Source: Actomonas sp051209155 (GTDB taxonomy: Bacteria > Verrucomicrobiota > Verrucomicrobiia > Opitutales > Opitutaceae). Taken from it: a DNA stretch of 64,000 nt. Under the pieces are notes generated by a model. The model was not told where the DNA came from and did no database searches. It saw only the letters and a list, made by a program, of their open reading frames with translations. The DNA is taken from the NCBI GenBank assembly GCA_051209155.1, contig JBPJGB010000002.1, one strand, 5' to 3'. Made by a program: the position numbers and the translations under genes. Positions 40,662 through 49,585 of the stretch are shown in pieces (within the stretch, counting starts at the first letter, position 1; every line of letters begins with the position of its first letter).

Positions 40662-43427
40662 ATGAAACGCCATCTCTGCACATTCCTTTTCGCGATCGCC
40701 ACGGCGGCGTCGCTGCTGGCCCAGTCCCTGGGCACGATCAGCGGTCGGGTGACCGACGCCAACACCGGCCTCGCGCTGGAGGGCGTCCGCGTTCGCGTCG
40801 CGGGCACCTCGACGGTCGCCTTCACCGGCGGCGACGGTCGCTACACGCTGCCCAACGTCGACACCGGCGCGCAGACCCTGCGCTTCAGCTACGTCGGTTA
40901 TGAAGACATGGAGCAACCGGTCTCCGTCGACAGTTCCGGCATCACGCGGCTCGACGCGGCCTTTGAAGTGTTGGAGATGGACGCAATGGTGATCCAAGGC
41001 GCCGTGGTAGGCACGGCCCGCGCGATCAATGCCCAACGCGCCGCCGACACGCTCACCAACATCGTGGCCGCCGACGAGATCGGCAGCTTCCCCGACCAGA
41101 ATGCCGCCGAGGCCTTGCAACGCATCCCGGGTCTGGCGCTTTACCGCGACCAGGGCGAGGGCCGCTACATCGTCGTCCGCGGCATCAACTACGCGCTGAA
41201 CAACGTGCAGCTCAACGGCATGAAGCTCGCCAGCCCCGAGGAAGGCGACCGCGGTATCGCCCTCGACGTGATTCCGGCCGACGCGCTCGATTCCGTGGAG
41301 ATCACCAAGGTCCCGACGCCCGACATGGACGGCGAAGGCGTGGGCGGAACGGTGAACATCAAAACCAAGAGCCCCTTTGATCACGATGGCCTGCACGCCT
41401 CGTTCAAGTCGCAGGGCATCTATTCGGCGCTGTCCGGCAAGACCGGCTACAAGTTCAACGGCAAGGTTTCCACCGTCACCGCGGACGGCACGATCGGCCT
41501 GCTGGTCGCGCCGACCTGGCAGGTGCGCAAATTCGGCTCCTACAACTACGAGCATGACGGCTGGAGCGAGGAAACTTCGCCCGGCGACAACAACGATTAT
41601 TACCTGCTCGAAGCGGTGAACTTCCGCGACTACGTGATCGAGCGCGAACGCTACGGCGTCTCCGCCGCCGTCGAGGGGCGCCCGACCGACACGGTGGAGT
41701 GGTATGTGCGCGGCAACTACAACCGCTTCAAGGACACCGAGCAGCGCTACCGCACGGTGATCGATTTCACCGAAGGCGATCTCGTGTCGCTCGACGCCAC
41801 CTCCGCCCGCTTCGAGGACGTGCGTCGCTTCCGTCGCGACCTGCGCGACCGGGTGAAAGATCAGGACCTCAAGGCCCTTTCCGCCGGGGTTGAGTTCAAC
41901 AACGGCCCGTGGGCGGTCGATGTCGCGGTCGGTTACTCGAAGGGCCACGAAGAAAGCCCCGACGAGACCCAATACCGTTTCCGCCGCAACGCCCGCGACG
42001 GCATCTTCACCTACAACTTCTCCGACGCCTACGACATCCAGTTTGCCCAACTCGGCGGCGCGGCGATCACCGATCCGAATTCCTACGCGCTGCAGCGGGT
42101 CGAGTTCACCAGCGATGCCGGTGACGAGACCGAATACGACGCGGTGGTGAACGCCCGCTACGACTTCAGCGCTGCCAACCCGACCTTCCTCAAGTTCGGC
42201 GGAGCCTTCCGCGCGAAGGAGAAAACGCAGGAGGTCGAGGTCACTGAATACTCCGATGGTCCCGATTCGTTCAGCTTCGCCAACCTCGCCGGCGAAGTCG
42301 GCGACTATCCCTACGGTTTCGCCGTGCCGCGCATCGATCGTCTCGCCGCGGCCGCCGCGTTCTTCCCGAACCTCTCCAGCTTCGAAGCAGAGCGCCAGTT
42401 TGAGGACAGCGAGCTCGACGACTGGGTGAGCAACGAGGATGTGCTGGCCGGTTACGTCATGGGCAGCACGACGGTCGGCCAGACGACCTTCACCGCCGGC
42501 GTGCGCGTCGAACGCACCAAGTTCGACTCGACCGGCAAGCAGGTCGATCTCGCCAACGAAGTCGTGCTGGGCGACGAGTCCTTCTCCCGCAGCTACACCA
42601 ACTGGCTGCCCGGCGTCTACCTGCGCCACGAAATCAACGAGAGCCTGGTGCTGCGCGCCTCCTTCTCCAACTCGCTTTCGCGTCCGTCCTTTGGGGACAG
42701 CGCGGCGCGCGTCGCGATCAATCACGACGACGAGGAGGTCTTCCTCGGCAACCCGGCGCTCGAAGCCCTCGAGTCGACCAACTGGGACGCCTCGATTGAA
42801 TACTACCTGCCCTCGCTCGGTCTTGTGTCGGCCAGCGTGTTCTACAAGGACATCAAAAACTTCTCCTACGAATACGCCGTCGACGGCGGTTACGCCTCGC
42901 TGCCGACCTACGAGTTGACCACCTTCGCCAACGGCAGCTCCGGCGAGATCATGGGCCTCGAACTCGCCTATCAGCAGCAGCTTCGCATGCTGCCCGCGCC
43001 GTTCGACGGTCTGGGCTTGATGGCCAACGTGACGCTCGCCGACTCCGAGGCCAACTACCCGACCCGCCCCGGCGAGAAGCTCGATTTCATCGGCAACGCC
43101 GACACCGTCGGCAACCTCGCGCTGACTTACGAGAAGAGCGGTTTCTTCGCCCGCCTCGCGCTCAACTATCGCAGCGAACGTCTGCGTGAGGACGAGGCAT
43201 TCGGGGGCGACGAGTGGGAGGACGTCTGGGTCGACGCCGCCACCCAACTCGACCTCACCATGCGTTACCGCGTGAACGACCAGTGGGAAGTGTTCGGCGA
43301 GTGGGCCAACATCACCAATGAACCCTTCAAGGTCTTCTTCAAGACGCCGAACGGTGGCGTCGACCGCCTCGGCCAGTTCGAGGAATACGATTACACCGTG
43401 AACTTCGGTCTGCGTTGGAGCATGTGA
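40662..43427 (+). CDS. TonB-dependent receptor, partner of phytase
   Basis: 921 aa from the ATG at 40662. Signal peptide (CTFLFAIATAASLLAQ), then a CarboxypepD_reg-like Ig domain (GTISGRVTDANTGLALEGVRVRVAGT...TLRFSYVGYED). A TonB box region follows, then the plug (SFPDQNAAEALQRIPGLALYRDQGEGRYIVVRGI...VQLNGM, VEITKVPTPDMDGEGVGGTVNIKTKSPF) and barrel, ending FGLRWSM. The architecture is that of the TonB receptors often linked to beta-propeller phytases, and a phytase follows 105 bp downstream. The likely ligand is phytate or a metal-phytate complex. Confidence 0.93.
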   Translation: MKRHLCTFLFAIATAASLLAQSLGTISGRVTDANTGLALEGVRVRVAGTSTVAFTGGDGRYTLPNVDTGAQTLRFSYVGYEDMEQPVSVDSSGITRLDAAFEVLEMDAMVIQGAVVGTARAINAQRAADTLTNIVAADEIGSFPDQNAAEALQRIPGLALYRDQGEGRYIVVRGINYALNNVQLNGMKLASPEEGDRGIALDVIPADALDSVEITKVPTPDMDGEGVGGTVNIKTKSPFDHDGLHASFKSQGIYSALSGKTGYKFNGKVSTVTADGTIGLLVAPTWQVRKFGSYNYEHDGWSEETSPGDNNDYYLLEAVNFRDYVIERERYGVSAAVEGRPTDTVEWYVRGNYNRFKDTEQRYRTVIDFTEGDLVSLDATSARFEDVRRFRRDLRDRVKDQDLKALSAGVEFNNGPWAVDVAVGYSKGHEESPDETQYRFRRNARDGIFTYNFSDAYDIQFAQLGGAAITDPNSYALQRVEFTSDAGDETEYDAVVNARYDFSAANPTFLKFGGAFRAKEKTQEVEVTEYSDGPDSFSFANLAGEVGDYPYGFAVPRIDRLAAAAAFFPNLSSFEAERQFEDSELDDWVSNEDVLAGYVMGSTTVGQTTFTAGVRVERTKFDSTGKQVDLANEVVLGDESFSRSYTNWLPGVYLRHEINESLVLRASFSNSLSRPSFGDSAARVAINHDDEEVFLGNPALEALESTNWDASIEYYLPSLGLVSASVFYKDIKNFSYEYAVDGGYASLPTYELTTFANGSSGEIMGLELAYQQQLRMLPAPFDGLGLMANVTLADSEANYPTRPGEKLDFIGNADTVGNLALTYEKSGFFARLALNYRSERLREDEAFGGDEWEDVWVDAATQLDLTMRYRVNDQWEVFGEWANITNEPFKVFFKTPNGGVDRLGQFEEYDYTVNFGLRWSM

Positions 43428-43479
43428 GCTCCGCGCCCGATCCTGTCAGCAGCCAGTAGTAAATAGTCGTTTGCATGTC

Positions 43480-43507
43480 CGAGGTGGCGCCTGATGGCGC
43501 CACCTCG
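43480..43507. terminator. Strong hairpin between receptor and phytase genes
   Basis: Perfect 12-bp stem CGAGGTGGCGCC/GGCGCCACCTCG with TGAT loop, without a following T-run. It is 52 bp after the receptor stop and 25 bp before the phytase start. Without a T-tract it is more likely a partial terminator or a 3' end protector that would set receptor and phytase mRNA levels apart. Confidence 0.45.
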
Positions 43508-43532
43508 TTGGTGCATTTCCCGACCGATCATC

Positions 43533-44570
43533 ATGCGCATCCTCCGCCTTGTTTCCCTCTCGTTCCTGGCCGTGTCCGCCTTGGCGGATCAGCCCGTCGC
43601 CCCGCGCGTGGTCACCACGCCGGCCAAGCACGACAGCGATGATCCCGCCATCTGGGTGAACCGCGCCAACCCGGCGGAAAGCCTCGTGCTCGGCACCGAC
43701 AAGGACGTCGATGGCGCGCTGCTGGTGTTCGGCCTCGATGGCGTGGAGCGCAAGGACCTCTCCGTGCGCGGTCTCGCGCGGCCCAACAACTGCGACCTCG
43801 CCTACGACATCGCGCTGGGCGCGGGCACGGCCGACCTCGTGGTCGTCGCGGAACGTTTCGCGCACCGGCTGCGCGTTTTCCGCCTGCCCGACATGGCACC
43901 GGTCGACGGCGGCGGCATCCCGGTGTTCGAAGGCGAGCGCGCCCGCGATGTGATGGGCATCGCGTTGTATCGACGTCCTCATGACGGCGCTTTGTTTGCG
44001 ATTGTGAGCCGGTCGGACTTCGGCGCCCCGACGGCGGGATACCTGCACCAGTATCGCTTGGTCGATGACGGCACGGGCGTCATTCGCGGCCTCTTCGTGC
44101 GGGCCTTTGGCGAGTGGAGCGGCCGCAAGGAAATCGAGGCGCTGGCGGTCGACCAGGAGCTCGGCTACCTCTACGCCAGCGACGAAACGTATGGGGTTCG
44201 CAAATACCACGCCGATCCGGCGGCGGAGGATGCGGAGGACATGCTGGGTGAGTTTGGCCTGAGCGGATTTGCCCGCGACCACGAAGGCATTGCCATTTAC
44301 CCGACCGGCGCCGGCACGGGCTACATCCTGGTGTCGGACCAGCAGGCCAACACGTTTCGGATCTTCCCGCGCGAAGGCACCGCGACCCATCCGCATGAAC
44401 ATCCCTTGATGGGAGTGGTGAAGCTGAGCACCGATGAAAGTGACGGCAGCGACGTCACGGCGGTGGAACTGCCAGGCTTCCCGGGCGGATTGTTCGTGGC
44501 GATGTCGACGGACCGAACGTTCCAGTTCTACGCTTGGGACGACATCGCGCAGGCGGCCGGCCTGCAGTGA
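43533..44570 (+). CDS. Beta-propeller phytase (BPP)
   Basis: 345 aa from the ATG at 43533; signal peptide ends SALA. Family features: KHDSDDPAIWVNRANPAESLVLGTDKD at the start of blade one, GLARPNNCDLAYDI, then GRKEIEALAVDQELGYLYASDETYGVRKYHADP, and GFARDHEGIAIYPTGAGTGYILVSDQQANTFRIF near the end. The Asp/Glu-rich segments supply the Ca2+ sites of BPP enzymes, which hydrolyse phytate at neutral pH. Length fits the family (~350). Probably periplasmic. Convergent with the DUF3817 gene, 4 bp apart. Confidence 0.9.
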   Translation: MRILRLVSLSFLAVSALADQPVAPRVVTTPAKHDSDDPAIWVNRANPAESLVLGTDKDVDGALLVFGLDGVERKDLSVRGLARPNNCDLAYDIALGAGTADLVVVAERFAHRLRVFRLPDMAPVDGGGIPVFEGERARDVMGIALYRRPHDGALFAIVSRSDFGAPTAGYLHQYRLVDDGTGVIRGLFVRAFGEWSGRKEIEALAVDQELGYLYASDETYGVRKYHADPAAEDAEDMLGEFGLSGFARDHEGIAIYPTGAGTGYILVSDQQANTFRIFPREGTATHPHEHPLMGVVKLSTDESDGSDVTAVELPGFPGGLFVAMSTDRTFQFYAWDDIAQAAGLQ

Positions 44571-44574
44571 GGGC

Positions 44575-44889
44575 TCAATCCCGGTTCGCCGCGGCGGTCG
44601 GGGCGAGCACACGCTTCTCGACCACGAAGGGACCGAAGGGCAGCAGCGCGCCGAGCACAACCAGCGCGGTGCGTTTAAGCGGCCACTTTTCGTCCTCCAC
44701 TTGAGCCTGCAGCGCGGCGGCGCAAAGCGCGAGGAAGAGCACGCCATGGGCCATGCCGACGATGCGCACGGCCATGGGTTGATCGGCGAAATACTTGAGC
44801 GGCATCGCGACAAAAAGCAGGACGACGAAGGACCAACCTTCAATGAGACCGAGGAGCCGGACGCGGCCGAGGGGAGTGGAAAAAGACAT
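44575..44889 (-). CDS. DUF3817 membrane protein
   Basis: 104 aa with three membrane helices. The opening GRVRLLGLIEGWSFVVLLFVAMPLKYF and later VGMAHGVLFLALCAAAL match DUF3817 (conserved E-G, MPLKY, GxxHGxxF). Function unknown for the family. The gene ends 4 bp from the phytase stop, on the opposite strand. Confidence 0.85.
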   Translation of the reverse strand: MSFSTPLGRVRLLGLIEGWSFVVLLFVAMPLKYFADQPMAVRIVGMAHGVLFLALCAAALQAQVEDEKWPLKRTALVVLGALLPFGPFVVEKRVLAPTAAANRD

Positions 44890-44925
44890 GGGCTAGGCGC
44901 GACCTTGGGAAGGATGCGCCCGGGT

Positions 44926-45609
44926 TCAAGTGGGGTGCGCCGATTTTGCCGGCAGTCGTTTGACGATGGTCACCCCGAGTCCGCCGGTGATGTAGGCGGC
45001 GCCGCAGAGCAGGAGCAGGGGCCAGGTGGTGAGCACATGGAGGGCGCTGCCGCAGATCGCGCCGATGAAAAAGGAGACCGCGAGGAGAAAGGGGATCTGC
45101 AGTTTCCAACGATCGATGGCATGACCGCGCAATTTCATGCCCAGGGCGACACCGAGGTCGGTGAGCACGCCGGTCACGTGGGTGGTGCGGAGCACGACGC
45201 CACGGTAGCGGGAAGCGAGCGCGTTTTGCATGCCGCAGGCGAAGCCGGCGACGCCGATGGCGGCGGCGGCGTGGCGGGGCTGCAACATACCGGCGATGAG
45301 CAACAGCCCACCCATGGCCGAGAGCATGCGGCCGTAGGGTCTTTCGATTTCGAGTCTCGGGTGGTGGATGAGGAAACCCGACAGGGTGGCGCCGAGCACA
45401 AAGCCGATCGCGGCGGCGGTGACCCGCAGGAGGTCGGCGCTGAGTTGGCCGTGACTGGTGGCGAGATCGGAGGCGATGCGGGAGAGGTCACCCGTGAGAT
45501 GACTCACGGAGGTGCCGGTTTCGAACAGGAAGGTCACGTTCACGACCGACGCGCCAAAGGCGAGGGCACAGCCGCCGAGCAAGACGAGGCGGGGGTTGAG
45601 CGGCGTCAT
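44926..45609 (-). CDS. YoaK/DUF1275 family membrane protein
   Basis: 227 aa, six predicted membrane segments. Diagnostic sequences are FETGTSVSHLTGDLSRIA near residue 30, FACGMQNALASRYRGVVLRTTHVTGVLTDLGVALG near 120-160, and the final pair of helices. The family is widely distributed and has no proven transport substrate. It lies 36 bp upstream of the DUF3817 gene on the same strand and 14 bp downstream of the VOC gene. Confidence 0.88.
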   Translation of the reverse strand: MTPLNPRLVLLGGCALAFGASVVNVTFLFETGTSVSHLTGDLSRIASDLATSHGQLSADLLRVTAAAIGFVLGATLSGFLIHHPRLEIERPYGRMLSAMGGLLLIAGMLQPRHAAAAIGVAGFACGMQNALASRYRGVVLRTTHVTGVLTDLGVALGMKLRGHAIDRWKLQIPFLLAVSFFIGAICGSALHVLTTWPLLLLCGAAYITGGLGVTIVKRLPAKSAHPT

Positions 45610-45623
45610 CGTGGCGGGGCCGG

Positions 45624-46037
45624 TTATTCCGGATCGTTTTCCCAGAGACGCGGGGTGGCGAACTCAAGGCTGTTGCCGGCGGGATCGCGGAAGTAGATCG
45701 AGCGGGCGCCGTTGGGCCAGGTTTGCTCGTGCTCGATGTCGACGCCCGCCGCGATGAGTTTTTCGCGCCAGGTGGCGAGGTCGTCGCATTCCACGGCCCA
45801 GCAGATGTGCTCCTGGCCGGTGCTGCCGTGGCAGGGGATGCCATCGGGGTGGCACTCCTGCGTGGCGGTCGGGTTGAAGACGAGCACCATGCTGTCACCG
45901 CAGTGGTAGAAGTTATGCCGTCCCTCGACGCGCGAGTGCAGCCGCAGGCCGAGGATGCGGGTGTAGAAATCGTGCGCGGCGTCAAGATCCTCGGCGTAGA
46001 TGCAGCTCTCCAGAATGCGAAGCGGACGAATCGACAT
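45624..46037 (-). CDS. VOC-family protein (glyoxalase/dioxygenase fold)
   Basis: 137 aa from the ATG at 46035-46037. The paired beta-alpha-beta-beta-beta modules are clear: ILESCIYAEDLDAAHDFYTRILGLRL and GQEHICWAVECDDLATWREKLIAAGVDI, ending SIYFRDPAGNSLEFATP. Metal-ligand candidates are H (GQEH) and E (LEF), while the first module lacks an obvious His. Substrate unknown. First gene of a minus-strand run with DUF1275 and DUF3817. Confidence 0.85.
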   Translation of the reverse strand: MSIRPLRILESCIYAEDLDAAHDFYTRILGLRLHSRVEGRHNFYHCGDSMVLVFNPTATQECHPDGIPCHGSTGQEHICWAVECDDLATWREKLIAAGVDIEHEQTWPNGARSIYFRDPAGNSLEFATPRLWENDPE

Positions 46038-46079
46038 GACGACGAGCGTGGCGAGCCCGCGGGCGCGGAGCAAGGGCGC

Positions 46080-46571
46080 TCAGCCGACGCGGTCGGCGGG
46101 CGCCCGGTCCAGATGCGCGCCGGGGTGTCCGAGCCAGGCCAAGGCGTCGTCGATGTCGCGGAAGACCTCGATGCGGTTCGTCGCGTCGGGGCCGAAGACG
46201 TTATACATGCGGCCCAGGCCGAAGGAGAGATCGTTGTCGGTGACGATGGCGGTGCGACCGCGGCGCTGGAAGCGGGCGGCGAGGCTGGCGAGTTTCTTGA
46301 GCCCCACGGTCGTGAGGTCGATGCGGGTGAGCCCGCGCAGATCCGCCAGTTCGCTGCAGGTCGGATCGTAGTCCGCCGCGCCGTAATAACGGCGGTAGTG
46401 GGAGAGCATGGCCTGATCGGTCATGTGGCCGAGCCAGGTGGCCACCTGGATGCCCGTCTTGGCGTCCTGCCGGTAGGTGATGGAGGCGGGGTTCTGCGGG
46501 GCGGTGGATCCGGATGAGGGTGGCATGAGGCTGAGGTTCAGATCGGACTCGCAGGCGGGAGGTTGAGACAA
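46080..46571 (-). CDS. STAS/SpoIIAA-like hypothetical protein
   Basis: 163 aa; an ATG 15 codons downstream (46524-46526) would fit the domain better. From about residue 30 it reads ITYRQDAKTGIQVATWLGHMTDQAML...ELADLRGLTRIDLTTVGLKKLASLAARFQRRGRTAIVTDNDLSFGLGRMYN...IEVFRDIDDALAWLG, an alpha/beta layout of the SpoIIAA-like/STAS class seen in short single-domain bacterial proteins. The final DALAWL helix is typical. Function unknown. It is 95 bp from, and divergent with, the WYL regulator, which might control it. Confidence 0.7.
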   Translation of the reverse strand: MSQPPACESDLNLSLMPPSSGSTAPQNPASITYRQDAKTGIQVATWLGHMTDQAMLSHYRRYYGAADYDPTCSELADLRGLTRIDLTTVGLKKLASLAARFQRRGRTAIVTDNDLSFGLGRMYNVFGPDATNRIEVFRDIDDALAWLGHPGAHLDRAPADRVG

Positions 46572-46666
46572 AAGCGCTCGGATCGGATTGCCAAGAACGG
46601 AGACGAAATTGATGGCGGAGCTGCGGCAGGGTTGCGCCGGACGGGGGGAATCGGCGTGCTGGGCGC

Positions 46667-47629
46667 ATGAATCGGATCGACCGCCTGTTTGCCATCACCC
46701 TCTTGCTGCAATCACGGCGGGTGGTGACGGGGGCGGAGATTGCGGAGCATTTCGAGGTGAGCTTGCGCACGGTGTATCGGGACCTGGGGGCGCTGAGCGA
46801 AGCCGGCATCCCGGTGGTGGCCGAGGCGGGGGTGGGCTACTCGCTGCCGCGGGGGTATTTCCTGCCGCCGGTGGCCTTTACGCGGGACGAGGCGCAGGCG
46901 CTGGCGCTGGGCGCCGTGTTATTGGCGAAGTTCGGTGGGCGCGGGTCCGGGGAGGCGGCGGAAGGCGCGTTGTTGAAGATACGCTCCATTCTCTCCGCCG
47001 ATGGGCGGGAGGGGATCGCGCGTTTGTCGCGATCGGCGACGGTTTTTGGGGCGGGGGCGGCGGTGCCGGGAGCGCATCATCTCGTGCTCTGTGCGCGGGC
47101 GGTGAGCGAGCAACGGGTGTTGCGGATCGACTACGAGACGGCGCAGGAAGTGCGCACGCAGCGGGATATCGAGCCGCTGGGCGTGGTGTTGTTCGACTTC
47201 AATTGGTATCTGGTCGCGTGGTGCCGGTTGCGGCGAGCGATGCGGAGCTTCCGGCTCGATCGGGTGCAGGCGCTGGAGTTGCAGGTGGAGCGCGTGCCCT
47301 TGCGGCCTCATTTCGACTTGGAGAAGCATCTGCGGGCGGCCTTCGACGAAGAGATGACCATGCGGGTGAGGCTCTGGTTTGCGAAGGGATATGCGGCCAA
47401 CCGGGCGCTGAAGGAACTGGGAACCTGTGTGCAGGAGAAACGAAAGGTCGAGGGGGGCTGGGAGGTCTCGGCGCTGGTGTGGAGCGAGCCCTGGATCGCG
47501 CGCTGGTTGTTGCCCTTTGGCGAGCAGGCGCGGGTGCTGGAGCCGCCGGCGTTGATGGAGGCGGTGCGGCAGGAAATCGCGCGGCTGGCGCGGCATCACG
47601 GGGCGGTGGTGGCGACCGGAGCGTGCTGA
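46667..47629 (+). CDS. YafY-type HTH/WYL-domain transcriptional regulator
   Basis: 320 aa. Residues ~1-60 form an HTH_11 domain (MNRIDRLFAITLLLQSRRVVTGAEIAEHFEVSLRTVYRDLGALSEAGIPV). The WYL domain follows from about 135, with VVLFDFNWYLVAWCRLRRAMRSFRLDR giving the W-Y-L line, and the WCX C-terminal domain covers ~225-310. WYL proteins sense nucleic acids or small ligands and often act in DNA-damage or defence control. It is divergent from the STAS-like gene and followed by an SRPBCC gene in the same direction. Confidence 0.92.
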   Translation: MNRIDRLFAITLLLQSRRVVTGAEIAEHFEVSLRTVYRDLGALSEAGIPVVAEAGVGYSLPRGYFLPPVAFTRDEAQALALGAVLLAKFGGRGSGEAAEGALLKIRSILSADGREGIARLSRSATVFGAGAAVPGAHHLVLCARAVSEQRVLRIDYETAQEVRTQRDIEPLGVVLFDFNWYLVAWCRLRRAMRSFRLDRVQALELQVERVPLRPHFDLEKHLRAAFDEEMTMRVRLWFAKGYAANRALKELGTCVQEKRKVEGGWEVSALVWSEPWIARWLLPFGEQARVLEPPALMEAVRQEIARLARHHGAVVATGAC

Positions 47630-47665
47630 CATAGGGATGTCACTTGCGCCTGCTAGGTTGGGCGC

Positions 47666-48052
47666 ATGCACCTTCCCGCCTTCGCCCTTTCCGTCGATCT
47701 GCCCGTTCCGGAGGTCTTTGATCTGCTCGCCAACGAGGCCAACTTGCCGGCGTGGTTGGATGCCGACCGGGCCGGGTTTCGTGCGGGCAGCGAGGTGACG
47801 ATGCGCCTCGAAGCAGACTCGCGTTCCGGGGTGGTGGACGTGTGGATGCTCGATGCCGCAACGGGCGATTGGGAGGTGTGGTCGGTGCGCCTGCTGGCGG
47901 CGACGGTGACCCGTTGCGTGGTGCTGCTCACGCGGGTGACGGCGATGCAATTTGAGGGCGTGGAGTCCGCCGGTGAGCTCGCGCGAGCCGAAGCGCGTTT
48001 GGATCGCTTTCTGAGCGTCGCCGGTCAGCCGCTCGGGTGCGGTTGGATGTAA
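47666..48052 (+). CDS. SRPBCC-like small protein
   Basis: 128 aa. LSVDLPVPEVFDLLANEANLPAWL near the N-terminus is the beta-alpha-alpha opening of the START/SRPBCC fold, followed by beta strands (EVTMRLEADSRSGVVDVWML, WEVWSVRLLAATVTRCVVLLTRV) and a C-terminal helix (RAEARLDRFLSVAG). Probably binds a hydrophobic ligand; target unknown. It starts 36 bp after the WYL regulator and is likely co-transcribed. Confidence 0.75.
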   Translation: MHLPAFALSVDLPVPEVFDLLANEANLPAWLDADRAGFRAGSEVTMRLEADSRSGVVDVWMLDAATGDWEVWSVRLLAATVTRCVVLLTRVTAMQFEGVESAGELARAEARLDRFLSVAGQPLGCGWM

Positions 48053-48170
48053 GCTTGGCCCGGGACGGGGCGTTTAATCTCGGGTCGCCCGCTACGTGTT
48101 TTTGCGGTCGGTCGTTTTACGCATATTCTTCTTTTGTCGGCCCTAAACCAACCGTGTCGTATAGGTATAA

Positions 48171-48353
48171 ATGGGCCCATTATCAGCCGAATTATCCCGC
48201 GTTTTATTGATTGTCGTGTTACCCATATTGGTCGCGATGGCGTTGATGTTGTGGTGGATCAAACGCCAGCACGATCCGACGATTCTGGATCGTAAACGCG
48301 AGCGGGAGAGGCGGTTGCAAAAAGAGAAGCAGGCGGGGAATCGCAAACGATAG
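48171..48353 (+). CDS. Single-TM microprotein, first of a tandem pair
   Basis: 60 aa: an N-terminal amphipathic stretch, one membrane helix (VLLIVVLPILVAMALMLWWI), then KRQHDPTILDRKRERERR and a basic tail. The 14-residue KRQHDPTILDRKRE block is identical in the neighbour at 48484-48663, while the rest has diverged. That is strong evidence that both are translated. Probably inner-membrane with the basic tail in the cytoplasm. No family recognised. GC content is lower than adjacent genes. Confidence 0.7.
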   Translation: MGPLSAELSRVLLIVVLPILVAMALMLWWIKRQHDPTILDRKRERERRLQKEKQAGNRKR

Positions 48354-48483
48354 CATGGTGCCGGATCGGGCCGAGGGCGGAGGTAGGCCCGGATTTGAGG
48401 CGAGGGTTCGGCGGTGTGTAAGGTAATTGCTAAAATATCGCCGGAGGCTTGCTATACGCTTTGGGGCAAACCTTGTTGTTCGC

Positions 48484-48663
48484 ATGTCGGGACCCCTTGC
48501 CGAGATTCTCCGACTGGCCACTTACATTCTTCTCCCCACGGTCCTTGTGATGACTCTATTGGTGTGGGCGGTGAAGCGGCAGCATGATCCTACAATTTTG
48601 GATCGGAAGCGAGAACGGGAAGCCCGCGCGCGGCGCAAAGCGCGTCGAAATCACGAATCCTGA
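48484..48663 (+). CDS. Single-TM microprotein, second of a tandem pair
   Basis: 59 aa from the ATG at 48484 (nineteen upstream codons in frame are rejected because the paralogue alignment begins at MSGPLAEI, matching MGPLSAEL). One membrane helix (ATYILLPTVLVMTLLVWAV) is followed by KRQHDPTILDRKREREARARRKARR. The conserved block lies at the membrane-cytoplasm boundary. The pair is separated by 130 bp, so each may have its own promoter. Confidence 0.7.
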   Translation: MSGPLAEILRLATYILLPTVLVMTLLVWAVKRQHDPTILDRKREREARARRKARRNHES

Positions 48664-48730
48664 CCGTGGCTCATTCGCCCTCGGCGGGTTCGCGCGGCGC
48701 GCCGGCGCTGGCGCCTCGACTCCACGTGGT

Positions 48731-49585
48731 TCAGAACCAGTGTTCCTGCTTCCAGCCGAGCAGGTCCTTGAGGCGCTGGTTGGAGATGAAGGCCTCGTGG
48801 GCGGTGTAGTCGCGACGAAGGTCGGTCACGCCCGGCAGGAACCGCCGGATGAGTTCGGCGGACGGGATGGGCGATGAAGTGTTGTCGGAGGCGATGATGA
48901 TGGGTTGGCTGCCGAGCCCATCCTTCTCGATGCCGAGGCGACAGGCTTGGCCCAGATCGCGGGAATCGATGTAGGACCAAAGAATGCGGAGGCGGTCTTC
49001 GGGGTGGTCGGCGGCGCGGGCCTTGATCGCGGCGTAGTCCTCGGGACAGACGACGTTGCCGATTCGGAAAGACAGGATCTGGGTGCCGTCGCGGCGGTGA
49101 AACATGTCAGCCGTGGCCTCGTTGACGACCTTGGTGAGGCCGTAGGTGTCTTCCGGATACTGCGGGTGGGCCTCGTCCATCGGCAGGTAGTCGGGCGCGA
49201 AGAATTCGTTGGCGAAGCAGATGCCGTAGGACGACTCGGAGGAGGCGATGACGGCCTTCTTGATGCCGAGCAGTCCGCAGGCCTCGAGGACGTTGTAGGT
49301 GGTGTTGGTGTTGATGCGCCAGACCTCGGCGTTGGCGTGCATCTGCGGGCGCGGGATGGCGGCCATGTGGACGACGCCGTCGTAGGGCGTGCGGTCGCCA
49401 GTGCTGTGCGGGCCGAGGGCGTCGATGGTCTGGCCCAGGTCGGTGAGATCGGCGGTGAGGTGGTGGCAATCCAACTCGGGTGCGGGTGGGCGGGTGTCGA
49501 CGTTGGTGACTTTGTAGCCCTGTTCGAGGAAGTGTTTGAGAATCCAGTGGCCGGCTTTGCCGGCACCGCCGGTGACGAGAACGCG
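48731..49585 (-). CDS. NAD-dependent epimerase/dehydratase, start codon apparently lost
   Basis: A short-chain extended SDR with the Rossmann motif TGGAGKAG immediately at the expected N-terminus (RVLVTGGAGKAGHWILKHFLEQGYKV), then a Ser/YxxxK active site (ASSESSYGI, DTYGLTKVVNEA). In this frame no ATG, GTG or TTG exists until the TTG at 49474, which would remove the NAD-binding motif. Just upstream is ATG (49589-49591) followed directly by TAA, then CGC-GTT-CTC. ATG-AAA-CGC would give MKRVLVTGG, so one A-to-T change explains the break. The coordinate given begins after that stop. Either a nonsense allele, a sequence error, or unusual initiation. It lies 51 bp downstream of an aldo/keto reductase. 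Confidence 0.7.
   Translation of the reverse strand, partial: RVLVTGGAGKAGHWILKHFLEQGYKVTNVDTRPPAPELDCHHLTADLTDLGQTIDALGPHSTGDRTPYDGVVHMAAIPRPQMHANAEVWRINTNTTYNVLEACGLLGIKKAVIASSESSYGICFANEFFAPDYLPMDEAHPQYPEDTYGLTKVVNEATADMFHRRDGTQILSFRIGNVVCPEDYAAIKARAADHPEDRLRILWSYIDSRDLGQACRLGIEKDGLGSQPIIIASDNTSSPIPSAELIRRFLPGVTDLRRDYTAHEAFISNQRLKDLLGWKQEHWF

Noticed and set aside
40536..43247. 903-aa minus-strand ORF opposite the phytase-linked receptor
   Set aside because: The plus strand has signal peptide, plug and barrel; the minus frame has no family features.
46919..47950. 343-aa minus-strand ORF opposite the WYL regulator
   Set aside because: Arg/His/Pro-rich shadow; the WYL and HTH motifs lie on the plus strand.
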